IMG/VR virus record: IMGVR_UViG_3300033388_001532
Coordinates: 1-36,750 of that record
Origin: a virus
DNA length: 36,750 bases
Strand: one strand, 5' to 3'
Part shown: piece after piece, positions 30,106 through 36,636 of the stretch
Layout: each line of letters opens with the position of its first letter
Numbering within the stretch: the stretch's first letter is position 1
The notes under the pieces: model-generated
Told to the model about the DNA's origin: nothing
The model's input: only the letters and a program-made list of their open reading frames with translations
Database searches by the model: none
Translations under genes and position numbers: made by a program

Positions 30106-30548
30106 GTAAGTTAATGTTTCAGGTTAGAGGTAGACCAAGGCCGTTAATGAGACACAAACACAGGCGCGGGGGAAAAGGAGGGTATGACCCAAACAAGGCA
30201 AGCAAGGAGGTAATTCAAGAGTGCGCGATGATGGCAATGCTTGAACAGGATATCCACGAAATGGAGGGGCCTCTTAAAATAACATGCTATTTTTTTTATG
30301 CTCGGCCTAAAAAATCAGTAAAAGACTACCCCGCCCACGGCTACGGTGATTATGACAATCTTGAAAAGCTAGTAGGTGACGCTTGCAATAAGCTGGTATA
30401 TAAAGATGACTCGGTGATCACCAAAGGCAAAACACAGAAAGCATTCTCCGATGAGGACGCAAGCTATATAATCATCGAAACGAACACGGATAAAATGTTA
30501 AGCGGTCAAGAGTTTAGAGACTACTGGGAGAAACTATTAAATGCCTAA
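30102..30548 (+). CDS. rusA: RusA-like Holliday-junction resolvase
   Basis: A 148-aa endonuclease. G-R-P-R-P near the start, then the catalytic core D-Y-D-N-L-E-K-L-V-G-D-A-C-N (D83, D85, D93) and Y-K-D-D-S-V-I (D102, D103) match RusA. It resolves branched recombination or replication intermediates before packaging. It overlaps the next gene by 8 nt. Confidence 0.92.
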   Translation: MSKLMFQVRGRPRPLMRHKHRRGGKGGYDPNKASKEVIQECAMMAMLEQDIHEMEGPLKITCYFFYARPKKSVKDYPAHGYGDYDNLEKLVGDACNKLVYKDDSVITKGKTQKAFSDEDASYIIIETNTDKMLSGQEFRDYWEKLLNA

Positions 30549-31578
30549 GAGAATCAAAAACAAACCATCGTTAGCAAGAGTACTCGAGGTCTACGGCGAA
30601 ACAGGAAGCCAACGCAAGACAGCCGATGCCTTTGATGTCGGACGCAAGGTGATCCGCAACATCTTAGAGTCACGCAATCACCCTGATTTTTCTATGGACA
30701 CTGTGCCAGAAATTGAGCGCAGCATCCCTGAAATCATGGACGCAAAAAACTTGGTTTTTCAGCGCAGGAAACGTGTTGAGGATTCATTGGCGCTGAGACA
30801 AATTAAAATCAACATGGAAGGGCCGATTGCCATAGCTCACTTTGGAGATCCTCACTTAGACGATGACGGCACCAACATCAAATTACTCGGAAGCCATCTC
30901 AAAATGGTACGCGACACAGACGGCATGTTTGCCGGTAGCGTTGGCGACTTCACAAATAACTGGATCGGTCGTCTTGCTCGTTTGTATGGTGGTCAAAGCG
31001 TGACCGAGGCCGAAGGGTGGAAGCTAGTTGAATGGATGATTGGCTTCCATAACAAGTGGATGTATTTGATCGGTGGAAATCATGACGCTTGGAGTGGTGA
31101 CAGCGACCCCCTCAAGTTCGTAGCAAGTCAAAAGAATGCCCCGCTTCAGTATCATGGCGCACGCTTCGAATTGAACTTTCCAAACGAGGCAAAGATTCGC
31201 ATTAACACACGTCACGATTTCAAAGGCACTAGCCAATGGAACAAGGTACACGGACCGTCCAAGGCCGCGCAGATGGGCTTTGATGACCATATACTGTTAT
31301 GTGGACACTTGCACTCCAACGGCTACTGCATCGTGCCACAACGCGACCCATCAAAGCATATGGTCTCCCATTGCATCCGCGTTGGAAGCTACAAGCAATA
31401 TGACGACTTCTCAAAGCAACTTGGCTTTGGTAACATACCGTCTTCGCCTAACTGCGTTACCATCATCGACCCCTACGAGACAGACCCATTTGACGTGGTA
31501 CGCGTCCGGTTTAACGTGGCGAACGCGGTGAAAGAGTTTAAGCAATTGCGTGCGGCTTTCAAAAGGAGACAGAAATAA
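30541..31578 (+). CDS. Calcineurin-like metallophosphatase with N-terminal HTH-like segment
   Basis: A 345-aa protein. Residues 10-47 (L-A-R-V-L-E-V-Y-G-E-T-G-S-Q-R-K-T-A-D-A-F-D-V) look like a helix-turn-helix. The phosphatase core has G-D-P-H-L-D-D (102-108), G-D-F (135-137), G-N-H-D (179-182), H225 in R-H-D-F-K-G and G-H-L-H (255-258), a complete two-metal site. Such phage enzymes act as nucleases or phosphodiesterases; DNA as substrate is inferred from the HTH-like segment and the recombination neighbours. Confidence 0.85.
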   Translation: MPKRIKNKPSLARVLEVYGETGSQRKTADAFDVGRKVIRNILESRNHPDFSMDTVPEIERSIPEIMDAKNLVFQRRKRVEDSLALRQIKINMEGPIAIAHFGDPHLDDDGTNIKLLGSHLKMVRDTDGMFAGSVGDFTNNWIGRLARLYGGQSVTEAEGWKLVEWMIGFHNKWMYLIGGNHDAWSGDSDPLKFVASQKNAPLQYHGARFELNFPNEAKIRINTRHDFKGTSQWNKVHGPSKAAQMGFDDHILLCGHLHSNGYCIVPQRDPSKHMVSHCIRVGSYKQYDDFSKQLGFGNIPSSPNCVTIIDPYETDPFDVVRVRFNVANAVKEFKQLRAAFKRRQK

Positions 31579-31688
31579 TGTGTTGCTTTGAGTCTAATTG
31601 GATGGTTCAGATTACACAGTTTATATTGCTTATTGCATATATTATATTGATGACTATTTTAGGTCTGCAATTGAAAGGGATTTTATAA
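31578..31688 (+). CDS. 36-aa single-helix membrane microprotein
   Basis: Very small gene whose start and stop each overlap neighbours by one base (TAATG at both ends). AAAAGGAG lies upstream. After a C-C-F-E-S-N-W start, residues 10-30 are one hydrophobic helix (I-T-Q-F-I-L-L-I-A-Y-I-I-L-M-T-I-L). Double coupling supports it as real. Function unknown. Confidence 0.62.
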   Translation: MCCFESNWMVQITQFILLIAYIILMTILGLQLKGIL

Positions 31689-31873
31689 TGCCATCAAAAA
31701 AGAAACTTAAAAAGCAACTGAAGCGGGCGCGGGAGAATACAGTAATATTACTTGATTGTTTCAATGTAGAAATACCCGAAGGCGCTAAAATTACTGAGGC
31801 TAGACTTGTGTTATATGACAAACCACCATATCACGGGCATAGTATAAGTTGGGAAGGAATAGAATATGAATGA
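31688..31873 (+). CDS. Small protein
   Basis: A 61-aa protein with AAAGGG upstream and a TAATG-coupled start. The first 16 residues are very basic (K-K-K-L-K-K-Q-L-K-R-A-R); the rest is beta-like with L-V-L-Y-D-K-P-P-Y. Function unknown. Confidence 0.68.
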   Translation: MPSKKKLKKQLKRARENTVILLDCFNVEIPEGAKITEARLVLYDKPPYHGHSISWEGIEYE

Positions 31874-32240
31874 ACAAAACGACCCACTCAACCCCAACCA
31901 CTACATCCTACATGACGTAGTGGTGTCTAACCACGCGGACGGACGCGCCACAGTGGAATGTCAAGACATCCTCGCAGCCCTTGATCCCAACTTCTTCGTT
32001 GGCGCGGCTATCAAGTATCTGTTTCGTGTTGGCAAAAAAGACGGTAACAGCACGTTGCAGGATTTAAACAAGGCGCGGCACCGGGTGGACAGGGCGATTG
32101 TTCAGGCCGAAGACGAATTGTATGAGGTGCAAGTTGAGGAAAAAGAATGTGGCAACTGTATTTATGGAATGGTTAATCCTCGCCACTATCCTTGTGAGTC
32201 TTGTACAGATCGAAGTGAATGGTTGCAAAAAAAGACTTGA
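31866..32240 (+). CDS. DUF3310 protein with C-terminal zinc ribbon
   Basis: A 124-aa protein. Residues 8-80 match DUF3310: P-N-H-Y, D-I-L-A-A-L, F-V-G-A-A-I-K-Y-L-F-R-V-G-K-K-D-G, D-L-N-K-A-R-H-R-V. A C-terminal C-G-N-C...P-C-E-S-C ribbon is added and resembles the one in the protein at 1482-1952. DUF3310 occurs in many phages near nucleotide or replication genes; its reaction is unknown. Last gene of the replication operon. Confidence 0.85.
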   Translation: MNEQNDPLNPNHYILHDVVVSNHADGRATVECQDILAALDPNFFVGAAIKYLFRVGKKDGNSTLQDLNKARHRVDRAIVQAEDELYEVQVEEKECGNCIYGMVNPRHYPCESCTDRSEWLQKKT

Positions 32241-32265
32241 CACCCGCCCCTTAATCGTGTAAACT
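32237..32265 (+). promoter_or_regulatory. Sigma70-type promoter, possibly leaderless output
   Basis: TTGACA (32237-32242), 17-bp spacer, TAAACT (32260-32265). The expected transcription start, about seven nt on, coincides with the ATG at 32272. Confidence 0.8.
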
Positions 32266-32271
32266 AAGCAC

Positions 32272-32409
32272 ATGAGTTACACAGACTACATTGAGTATTA
32301 CGAAGAGCGCGCGGCCATCCGCGAATACGATGGCCTGCAAACCCGTGAGGACGCGGAGCGGGGTGCGCGAGAGGACTGGGAACGATTAACAAAGGAGGAC
32401 GAAGGATGA
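32272..32409 (+). CDS. Small charged phage protein, probably on a leaderless mRNA
   Basis: A 45-aa protein with T-D-Y-I-E-Y-Y-E-E-R-A-A-I-R-E-Y-D and E-R-G-A-R-E-D, a pattern common in small phage proteins. No Shine-Dalgarno is present, and the ATG sits where transcription from 32237-32265 should begin. Its stop overlaps the next start (ATGA). Confidence 0.7.
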   Translation: MSYTDYIEYYEERAAIREYDGLQTREDAERGAREDWERLTKEDEG

Positions 32410-32573
32410 TTGATGATAAAATGGAATTTTCCTTTGATGTATGGGTTCGCAAACATTGGTATTATTATAACAATAACGATAGAAATATGATAATGCTGAA
32501 ATGTGCATATCGTGACGGCTTTTTAGAATCAGAAAGACTACAAAAGGAGGATGAAGATGACAACGATAATTGA
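32406..32573 (+). CDS. Small protein
   Basis: A 55-aa protein, coupled by ATGA to the gene before and overlapping the gene after. Aromatic-rich centre (V-R-K-H-W-Y-Y-Y-N-N-N), then A-Y-R-D-G-F-L-E-S and a charged tail. Function unknown. Confidence 0.62.
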   Translation: MIDDKMEFSFDVWVRKHWYYYNNNDRNMIMLKCAYRDGFLESERLQKEDEDDNDN

Positions 32574-32715
32574 TAAGCTAAACGAGTGGTACAAACGATA
32601 CGAAAAGCAGCACGATGTTGTTGGCACGCTTCAACAGCATGACGTGCGAAGTGCCTATTTGAATGGGGCAGAAGACATGAGGGAGTTGTTGAAAAAGGAG
32701 GCCCGCGATGATTGA
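32557..32715 (+). CDS. Small helical protein
   Basis: A 52-aa protein with AAAAGGAGG upstream. Contains W-Y-K-R-Y-E-K-Q-H-D and A-Y-L-N-G-A-E-D-M-R-E-L-L, resembling the A-Y-x-D/N-G pattern in the previous gene. The two may be related. Function unknown. Confidence 0.62.
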   Translation: MTTIIDKLNEWYKRYEKQHDVVGTLQQHDVRSAYLNGAEDMRELLKKEARDD

Positions 32716-32920
32716 CTGGATTAAGGTGGAGGACTCGCTGCCACCGAAACGTAAAGGTTTATTTTATAGCGACACGGTTCTATTACACAACAAAGATGGC
32801 GAAACGTGTCTAGGAATATATAGACACAGTTATGGTGAATGGTACTTATTCGATGAACAAGCAACTGCGTCAACAGAATATTATGACCATTGGGCGCACA
32901 TCAACACACCGGAGGATTAA
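32708..32920 (+). CDS. DUF551-type phage protein
   Basis: A 70-aa protein with the DUF551 layout: W-I-K-V-E-D-S-L-P-P near the start, V-L-L-H-N-K-D-G in the middle, G-E-W-Y-L-F-D and Y-Y-D-H-W-A-H at the end. The family is widespread in phages; function unknown. Overlaps the previous gene by 8 nt. Confidence 0.82.
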   Translation: MIDWIKVEDSLPPKRKGLFYSDTVLLHNKDGETCLGIYRHSYGEWYLFDEQATASTEYYDHWAHINTPED

Positions 32921-32922
32921 CA

Positions 32923-33096
32923 ATGAACATTCCTGGACTTTTAAGAAAGTCAGATGAATTAAGAATAAGAGACTTAGAAGCTGAATTAGAAAGCGCATGG
33001 GATAAAATTTATAAATTAAAGGAATGTGTAGATATAGACCAGTTTCCAAATATAGATGATATTATCAACAATCCAACCATTAAAGAGGACAAATAA
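32923..33096 (+). CDS. Small coiled-coil protein
   Basis: A 57-aa protein from the ATG at 32923, after GGAGG. L-R-I-R-D-L-E-A-E-L-E-S-A-W-D-K-I-Y-K-L is a likely coiled coil. Its stop overlaps the next start (TAATG). Function unknown. Confidence 0.68.
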   Translation: MNIPGLLRKSDELRIRDLEAELESAWDKIYKLKECVDIDQFPNIDDIINNPTIKEDK

Positions 33097-33464
33097 TGAA
33101 CAAGCAAGAAGCTGAAAAACGATTAAAAGAACTCGCGCAGAACAGCGAAGACGTAGCGCAGCAGGCGCAGTACATTGCACGCGAGCAAGAGAAGCTGGCA
33201 GACGAAATCAAGCGGATGAGTGAAGGGCCGGTGGTGGTTGAAGTAGTCGTGTATCCGGTGCAAGGGCGGAAGTATGACCCAAAAACACATGTGCCGAAAA
33301 ATTTTACTCCTGTTATTTTGAAGCAACAAGAATGTAGTGGTTTTCACAGAACAGGCTATCGAGATTGTGGTGTATGGACATTGATCGGATATAGTATTGG
33401 TGACAGAAAAGTAATAGAGGATTTTTTATATTGGACTCCGCTCCCCATCATGGAGGACGAATAA
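33096..33464 (+). CDS. Coiled-coil plus THVP-domain protein, paralogue 3
   Basis: A 122-aa protein. Residues 1-42 are coiled coil and closely match residues 51-77 of the protein at 1482-1952 (I-A-R-E-Q-E-K-L-A-D-E). The domain at 46-122 has K-Y-D-P-K-T-H-V-P (59-67), tryptophans at 94 and 113, and ends Y-W-T-P-L-P, a DUF551-like ending. It links the THVP family to DUF551 (inference). Coupled to both neighbours. Confidence 0.78.
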   Translation: MNKQEAEKRLKELAQNSEDVAQQAQYIAREQEKLADEIKRMSEGPVVVEVVVYPVQGRKYDPKTHVPKNFTPVILKQQECSGFHRTGYRDCGVWTLIGYSIGDRKVIEDFLYWTPLPIMEDE

Positions 33465-33670
33465 TGCCCATCACCATCGAAGACATTCAAAAGCGCGACA
33501 TCATCGACCTGCAACAAACGGTCAAGGCTTTAAAAAATGACCTTGAGCGATTCATGTGTGCTGACCTGTCGATTCACTGCGACCTGTGCGGTCGCGTCTA
33601 CCCGCTACCCTCGCGCACGGTGCCGCCTAAACTGTACAAGTGCGCGATTTGCAAGGAGGAAGGGAGATGA
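33464..33670 (+). CDS. Zinc-ribbon protein
   Basis: A 68-aa protein from the ATG at 33464 (GGAGG upstream). A helical N-terminus is followed by C-D-L-C-G-R-V-Y-P-L-P and C-A-I-C-K-E-E, a clear C-x2-C...C-x2-C ribbon. Overlaps the next gene by 4 nt. Confidence 0.75.
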   Translation: MPITIEDIQKRDIIDLQQTVKALKNDLERFMCADLSIHCDLCGRVYPLPSRTVPPKLYKCAICKEEGR

Positions 33671-33882
33671 TAGTAATAGAATGTGATAATTGCAAAAATA
33701 TACTAAAAACAGCTATAACGCTAGATTTAAATGTTGTTAAAGGTGTTGATAGACGCGAAGCGCGTATACACTTATGTGATAAGTGCATTGACAACATGTC
33801 AATGATGGACTCACTGGAAACAACAGTCACCAATATTATTACTCAAGTAATAGCGGATGATAAAATAACACGGGGATATTAA
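33667..33882 (+). CDS. Zinc-ribbon protein with helical tail
   Basis: A 71-aa protein from the ATG at 33667 (ATGA overlap, GGGAG upstream). It has C-D-N-C near the start and C-D-K-C about 30 residues on, then an E-T-T-V-T-N-I-I-T-Q helix. It may be a partner of, or duplicate from, the preceding ribbon gene. Function unknown. Confidence 0.75.
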   Translation: MIVIECDNCKNILKTAITLDLNVVKGVDRREARIHLCDKCIDNMSMMDSLETTVTNIITQVIADDKITRGY

Positions 33883-33883
33883 C

Positions 33884-34177
33884 ATGAACGACATAGAATA
33901 CAATGGAATCTACGAGCGCAATGATGGTAATGACAACATTGTACTAATCCCCTACATCGCTGAACTTGAAATCAACGTGACAACTTCAGAGTATGGCGCG
34001 GACGCTGACGGCAGACGCGGTGAGATGCGAACGACAGAGGAAGTGAATCAGGTTTACGTTGTTTACGCAGAGGGCAAGTGTGCGCACTGCCAGTGTGAAC
34101 TTGAGCTGACACAGCAGGAAAAGGACGCAATTACAGACGACATAGAGCACGGGAATATTGACGTTTTTACCACTTGA
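33884..34177 (+). CDS. Conserved phage hypothetical protein
   Basis: A 97-aa protein with G-A-D-A-D-G-R-R-G-E-M and N-Q-V-Y-V-V-Y-A-E-G-K-C-A-H-C-Q-C, then Q-Q-E-K-D-A-I-T-D-D-I. The G-A-D-A-D-G-x-R-G pattern recurs in many small phage proteins (recalled). The stop lies inside the next promoter's -35 box. Function unknown. Confidence 0.72.
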   Translation: MNDIEYNGIYERNDGNDNIVLIPYIAELEINVTTSEYGADADGRRGEMRTTEEVNQVYVVYAEGKCAHCQCELELTQQEKDAITDDIEHGNIDVFTT

Positions 34178-34203
34178 CACAGGCACACGCGGTGTGCAAT
34201 AAT
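34174..34203 (+). promoter_or_regulatory. Sigma70-type promoter with palindromic spacer
   Basis: TTGACA (34174-34179), 18-bp spacer, AATAAT (34198-34203). The spacer holds the perfect palindrome GCACAC-GCG-GTGTGC (34183-34197), a probable operator. Confidence 0.75.
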
Positions 34204-34235
34204 AGATTAACTTAACACAACCGGAGGAAAGAAAA

Positions 34236-35048
34236 ATGGCATCTTTAGACGATATTCAAATTTCAGTGGCTCATAACATTGAAGACATTGACGAGGCTAT
34301 GAAAAAGCTGCAAGCATTAAAGGACGCTTGTGTGCCTGTAGAGGCTAAGGAGATGGATGAGGGGTGGCACGAGGCGGGAACCGCGCCATATAGTGATAGA
34401 GACATATGTATTGTTGTCACAGAAAACGGTGATGAAGTTAAGGTTAGATATTATTCAAGAGGAAGAGCGCAATGGGAGGCACAAGAAGCAAAGTCCGCAG
34501 TTGGTAATGTGGTAAAATGGAAATATGCCGATGACGACCCAAATCGAGAGATTAGTCGCAACAACTCATTACTGGAACAATACCCAACCAACTCCCCTGT
34601 CTGGTACGAGTTCCCGAAGTACGGGCCGAGGTTCGCCTTTGACGATGTAAAACTTTCTGTTAAAGAAAGTGATGATACAGCAGTTTATGCGTGGCAGCGA
34701 CATACTACAGGATGGGCTGCTGTAGATAAAAAAATATCGGGAACAATTGATAGCTTTTGTTTGACAGGAAAAACAAAAGTGACAGAGCTTGCACTGTCTG
34801 TTAGTAAGGAAGAAATGACATTGACTACCACCATACCCCTCCCCTCCCTCACTATCACCGGCAGCCGTGACACGCTCACGACCGAGGGCGATAAGGTGAA
34901 GATCGGGTGTGAGGCGCGCACGTTGGAGCATTGGTTGTCACATTATAATAAAATTGGTTCCGAAAACGGCTACACAGGCAAGCAAGTTGACGAATACGGT
35001 GCGTATCTAAAAGCGATCAAGTCAATCGTTGACGCGCGGGAGGGATGA
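34236..35048 (+). CDS. Multidomain protein with DUF551-like and SRDT-type domains
   Basis: A 270-aa protein with CCGGAGGAAAGAAAA upstream. Residues 5-32 are helical. Residues 43-98 (G-W-H-E-A-G-T-A-P-Y, I-C-I-V-V-T-E-N-G-D-E, V-V-K-W-K-Y) are DUF551-like. Residues 205-268 contain T-I-T-G-S-R-D-T-L-T-T, V-K-I-G-C-E-A-R, W-L and E-Y-G-A-Y-L-K-A-I-K-S-I-V-D-A, a domain repeated in the next gene. Function unknown; it has its own regulated promoter. Confidence 0.75.
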   Translation: MASLDDIQISVAHNIEDIDEAMKKLQALKDACVPVEAKEMDEGWHEAGTAPYSDRDICIVVTENGDEVKVRYYSRGRAQWEAQEAKSAVGNVVKWKYADDDPNREISRNNSLLEQYPTNSPVWYEFPKYGPRFAFDDVKLSVKESDDTAVYAWQRHTTGWAAVDKKISGTIDSFCLTGKTKVTELALSVSKEEMTLTTTIPLPSLTITGSRDTLTTEGDKVKIGCEARTLEHWLSHYNKIGSENGYTGKQVDEYGAYLKAIKSIVDAREG

Positions 35049-35749
35049 TGATAACATTAAGCGAAAAAAGCAAATGCGACATGATTGCGAGTATGACAGA
35101 TCGCGCAGGGTGGACGGTAGGCGATATTAAGTTTGAGCTTAAATGTGATGATTGGGCGTTTAGGCGCGCTTTAGCAGAAACAACCACTAGCCAATCATTT
35201 CTTGGAATTGATTGGGCAGCACCAACACAAACCACAACAATGAAAATAACAATACCAACAAAAGAGGACAACGACATGGACATCAAGTTGACAATCAACG
35301 GCAGTCGCGACACTGTGACCACGGATTACGTGACGATCAAGATCGGGTGCGAGGAACGAAGTGTTGATTATTGGTTAAGAGAGGATGTTCTAATCAGCCC
35401 AATGTATAAAGCTATCGGGCGCAACAATAATTACACCTCTGCCGAAATCAAGGAATACGGTGGCTACATTAAGGCGATCAAGCAGATCGCGGACGCGGAG
35501 GAGGCGAGGGTGCCGAAGGTGGTGGTGGTCACCGACCCTGAAGAGGGCCACGTGTACAACACAGAGACCCACGTGCCAGAGAATGGAGTCGATGTTATGT
35601 TGCGCGAACACAGAGCTATCGAAGGGTATAGAATTGATGGTAAAGGTTGGTTTATGTGTACAGAATTAACGCCTCTTTGTTTTAAAGAAACCAACGCCCC
35701 AAAACATTGGAGTAAGGTATTGGCCACTTGTAGCTCTACCCCTCGCTAA
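35045..35749 (+). CDS. SRDT-type plus THVP-domain protein, paralogue 4
   Basis: A 234-aa protein coupled to the previous gene (ATGATGA). Residues 81-153 (L-T-I-N-G-S-R-D-T-V-T-T, I-K-I-G-C-E-E-R, W-L, E-Y-G-G-Y-I-K-A-I-K-Q-I-A-D-A) duplicate the end of the upstream protein. Residues 159-225 are the THVP domain (V-Y-N-T-E-T-H-V-P at 170-178, W202, W222). An in-frame ATG at 35276 with GAGG upstream could give a form starting just before the SRDT domain. Function unknown. Confidence 0.75.
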   Translation: MMITLSEKSKCDMIASMTDRAGWTVGDIKFELKCDDWAFRRALAETTTSQSFLGIDWAAPTQTTTMKITIPTKEDNDMDIKLTINGSRDTVTTDYVTIKIGCEERSVDYWLREDVLISPMYKAIGRNNNYTSAEIKEYGGYIKAIKQIADAEEARVPKVVVVTDPEEGHVYNTETHVPENGVDVMLREHRAIEGYRIDGKGWFMCTELTPLCFKETNAPKHWSKVLATCSSTPR

Positions 35750-35760
35750 CGACTAACCTC

Positions 35761-35853
35761 CCCCTGCCCCCTTAGCCAGCCCTTGCGCTTCGCACCTGCC
35801 TAGCCCAGCGCTGCTCTGAGGGGTTTTCTCTTTGTTTAAATTAGTGCTTGACA
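35761..35853 (+). repeat. Right copy of the 93-bp inverted terminator-promoter cassette
   Basis: Matches the reverse complement of 1378-1470 with few differences. It carries the terminator at 35768-35830 and the -35 region of the next unit. Confidence 0.9.
35768..35830 (+). terminator. Long-stem intrinsic terminator
   Basis: CCCCTTAG (35768-35775) pairs with CTGAGGGG (35816-35823, one U-G pair), enclosing a 40-nt GC-rich interior, followed by TTTTCTC. It ends the unit of the gene at 35045-35749. Confidence 0.75.
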
Positions 35854-35876
35854 CTGGGTCCAAGATCGTGTACACT
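35848..35876 (+). promoter_or_regulatory. Sigma70-type promoter
   Basis: TTGACA (35848-35853), 17-bp spacer, TACACT (35871-35876). It is preceded by TTTAAATTAGTGC and followed by CATAAGTTAAATCA, as in the left arm. Confidence 0.85.
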
Positions 35877-35918
35877 TACAACATAAGTTAAATCAAGGCA
35901 CAAACGAGGAGAGAGACG

Positions 35919-36170
35919 ATGGAATTCACTAAATGGTTATACACGATGCTTGAGGAAAAAAGAATCGACATGGAAGATACTTTCGAGATTGAAAGCGAGA
36001 ACTCAGGGTGGAACCTGATTCCAATAGGCGCGGTTGCTGAATACATGACACAGTCTGACGTAAACACACAAGGCCAAATGAAAAACAACCTAGTAGCGAT
36101 TGATTTTAAAAATGGAGATATTAAGCATTTTCTGAAGTATGTTGCACAATTCATGGCCGATCATATTTAA
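35919..36170 (+). CDS. Conserved phage hypothetical protein
   Basis: An 83-aa protein with the shared AACGAGGAGAGAGACGATG start context. Pattern F-T-K-W-L-Y-T-M-L-E-E-K-x-I-D, then G-W-N-L-I-P-I-G-A-V and V-A-I-D-F-K-N-G-D-I-K-H-F-L-K-Y-V-A-Q matches a frequent small phage family (recalled). Function unknown. Confidence 0.8.
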   Translation: MEFTKWLYTMLEEKRIDMEDTFEIESENSGWNLIPIGAVAEYMTQSDVNTQGQMKNNLVAIDFKNGDIKHFLKYVAQFMADHI

Positions 36171-36184
36171 ATGTAAAACCAACG

Positions 36185-36224
36185 ACCCAACTTTGCATCA
36201 ACTAACCATGGTGTAAAGTTGGGT
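36185..36224. promoter_or_regulatory. 10-bp perfect inverted repeat beside a -10-like box
   Basis: ACCCAACTTT (36185-36194) and AAAGTTGGGT (36215-36224) flank 20 bp that contain ACCATGGT (36205-36212). TATAAT at 36224-36229 adjoins, but no -35 box lies at the right distance. No U-run follows, so an operator of a weak or activated promoter is more likely than a terminator. Confidence 0.55.
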
Positions 36225-36238
36225 ATAATGGAGGATGT

Positions 36239-36544
36239 ATGAAATTTTTAATAGATCACTGGTATTTAACAAGCGATAATTTTGTAGTTCAATTTATTAC
36301 TGATATTAAGAAAGATGGAATGTATAACGTATTTAGACATACATCTAATCTTGATTGGGGATCATATTACACAGATGAAAATGGCGAAACTGCCTATGGT
36401 GAAAAGATAATAAAAAAATGGCTAGAATTAGTCCCTAAGTACGGCATGGTTTATGACCGTGATCCTAAGATAGACATAAAACAATGTCATATATGTGGTC
36501 TTAATTTTGACTCATGTAATTGTGATATAGGCGACATCATCTAA
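36239..36544 (+). CDS. Hypothetical protein, outermost right gene
   Basis: A 101-aa protein with GGAGGATGT before the ATG. Aromatic-rich and AT-rich in codon use. C-H-I-C...C-N-C near the C-terminus suggests a metal site. No family recognised. Confidence 0.7.
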   Translation: MKFLIDHWYLTSDNFVVQFITDIKKDGMYNVFRHTSNLDWGSYYTDENGETAYGEKIIKKWLELVPKYGMVYDRDPKIDIKQCHICGLNFDSCNCDIGDII

Positions 36545-36562
36545 CCCTTTGTAGTATTACTG

Positions 36563-36597
36563 CCCCTTACCTCCACCATTGGCTCTGAGGGGTTTTC
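36563..36597 (+). terminator. Intrinsic terminator at the right end
   Basis: CCCCTTA (36563-36569) pairs with TGAGGGG (36586-36592, one U-G pair), loop 16 nt, followed by TTTTCT. It ends the rightward unit just before the terminal repeat. Confidence 0.75.
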
Positions 36598-36636
36598 TAC
36601 ATCCAGAGGTAACAGCACAAGGCAGGACAACAACAG

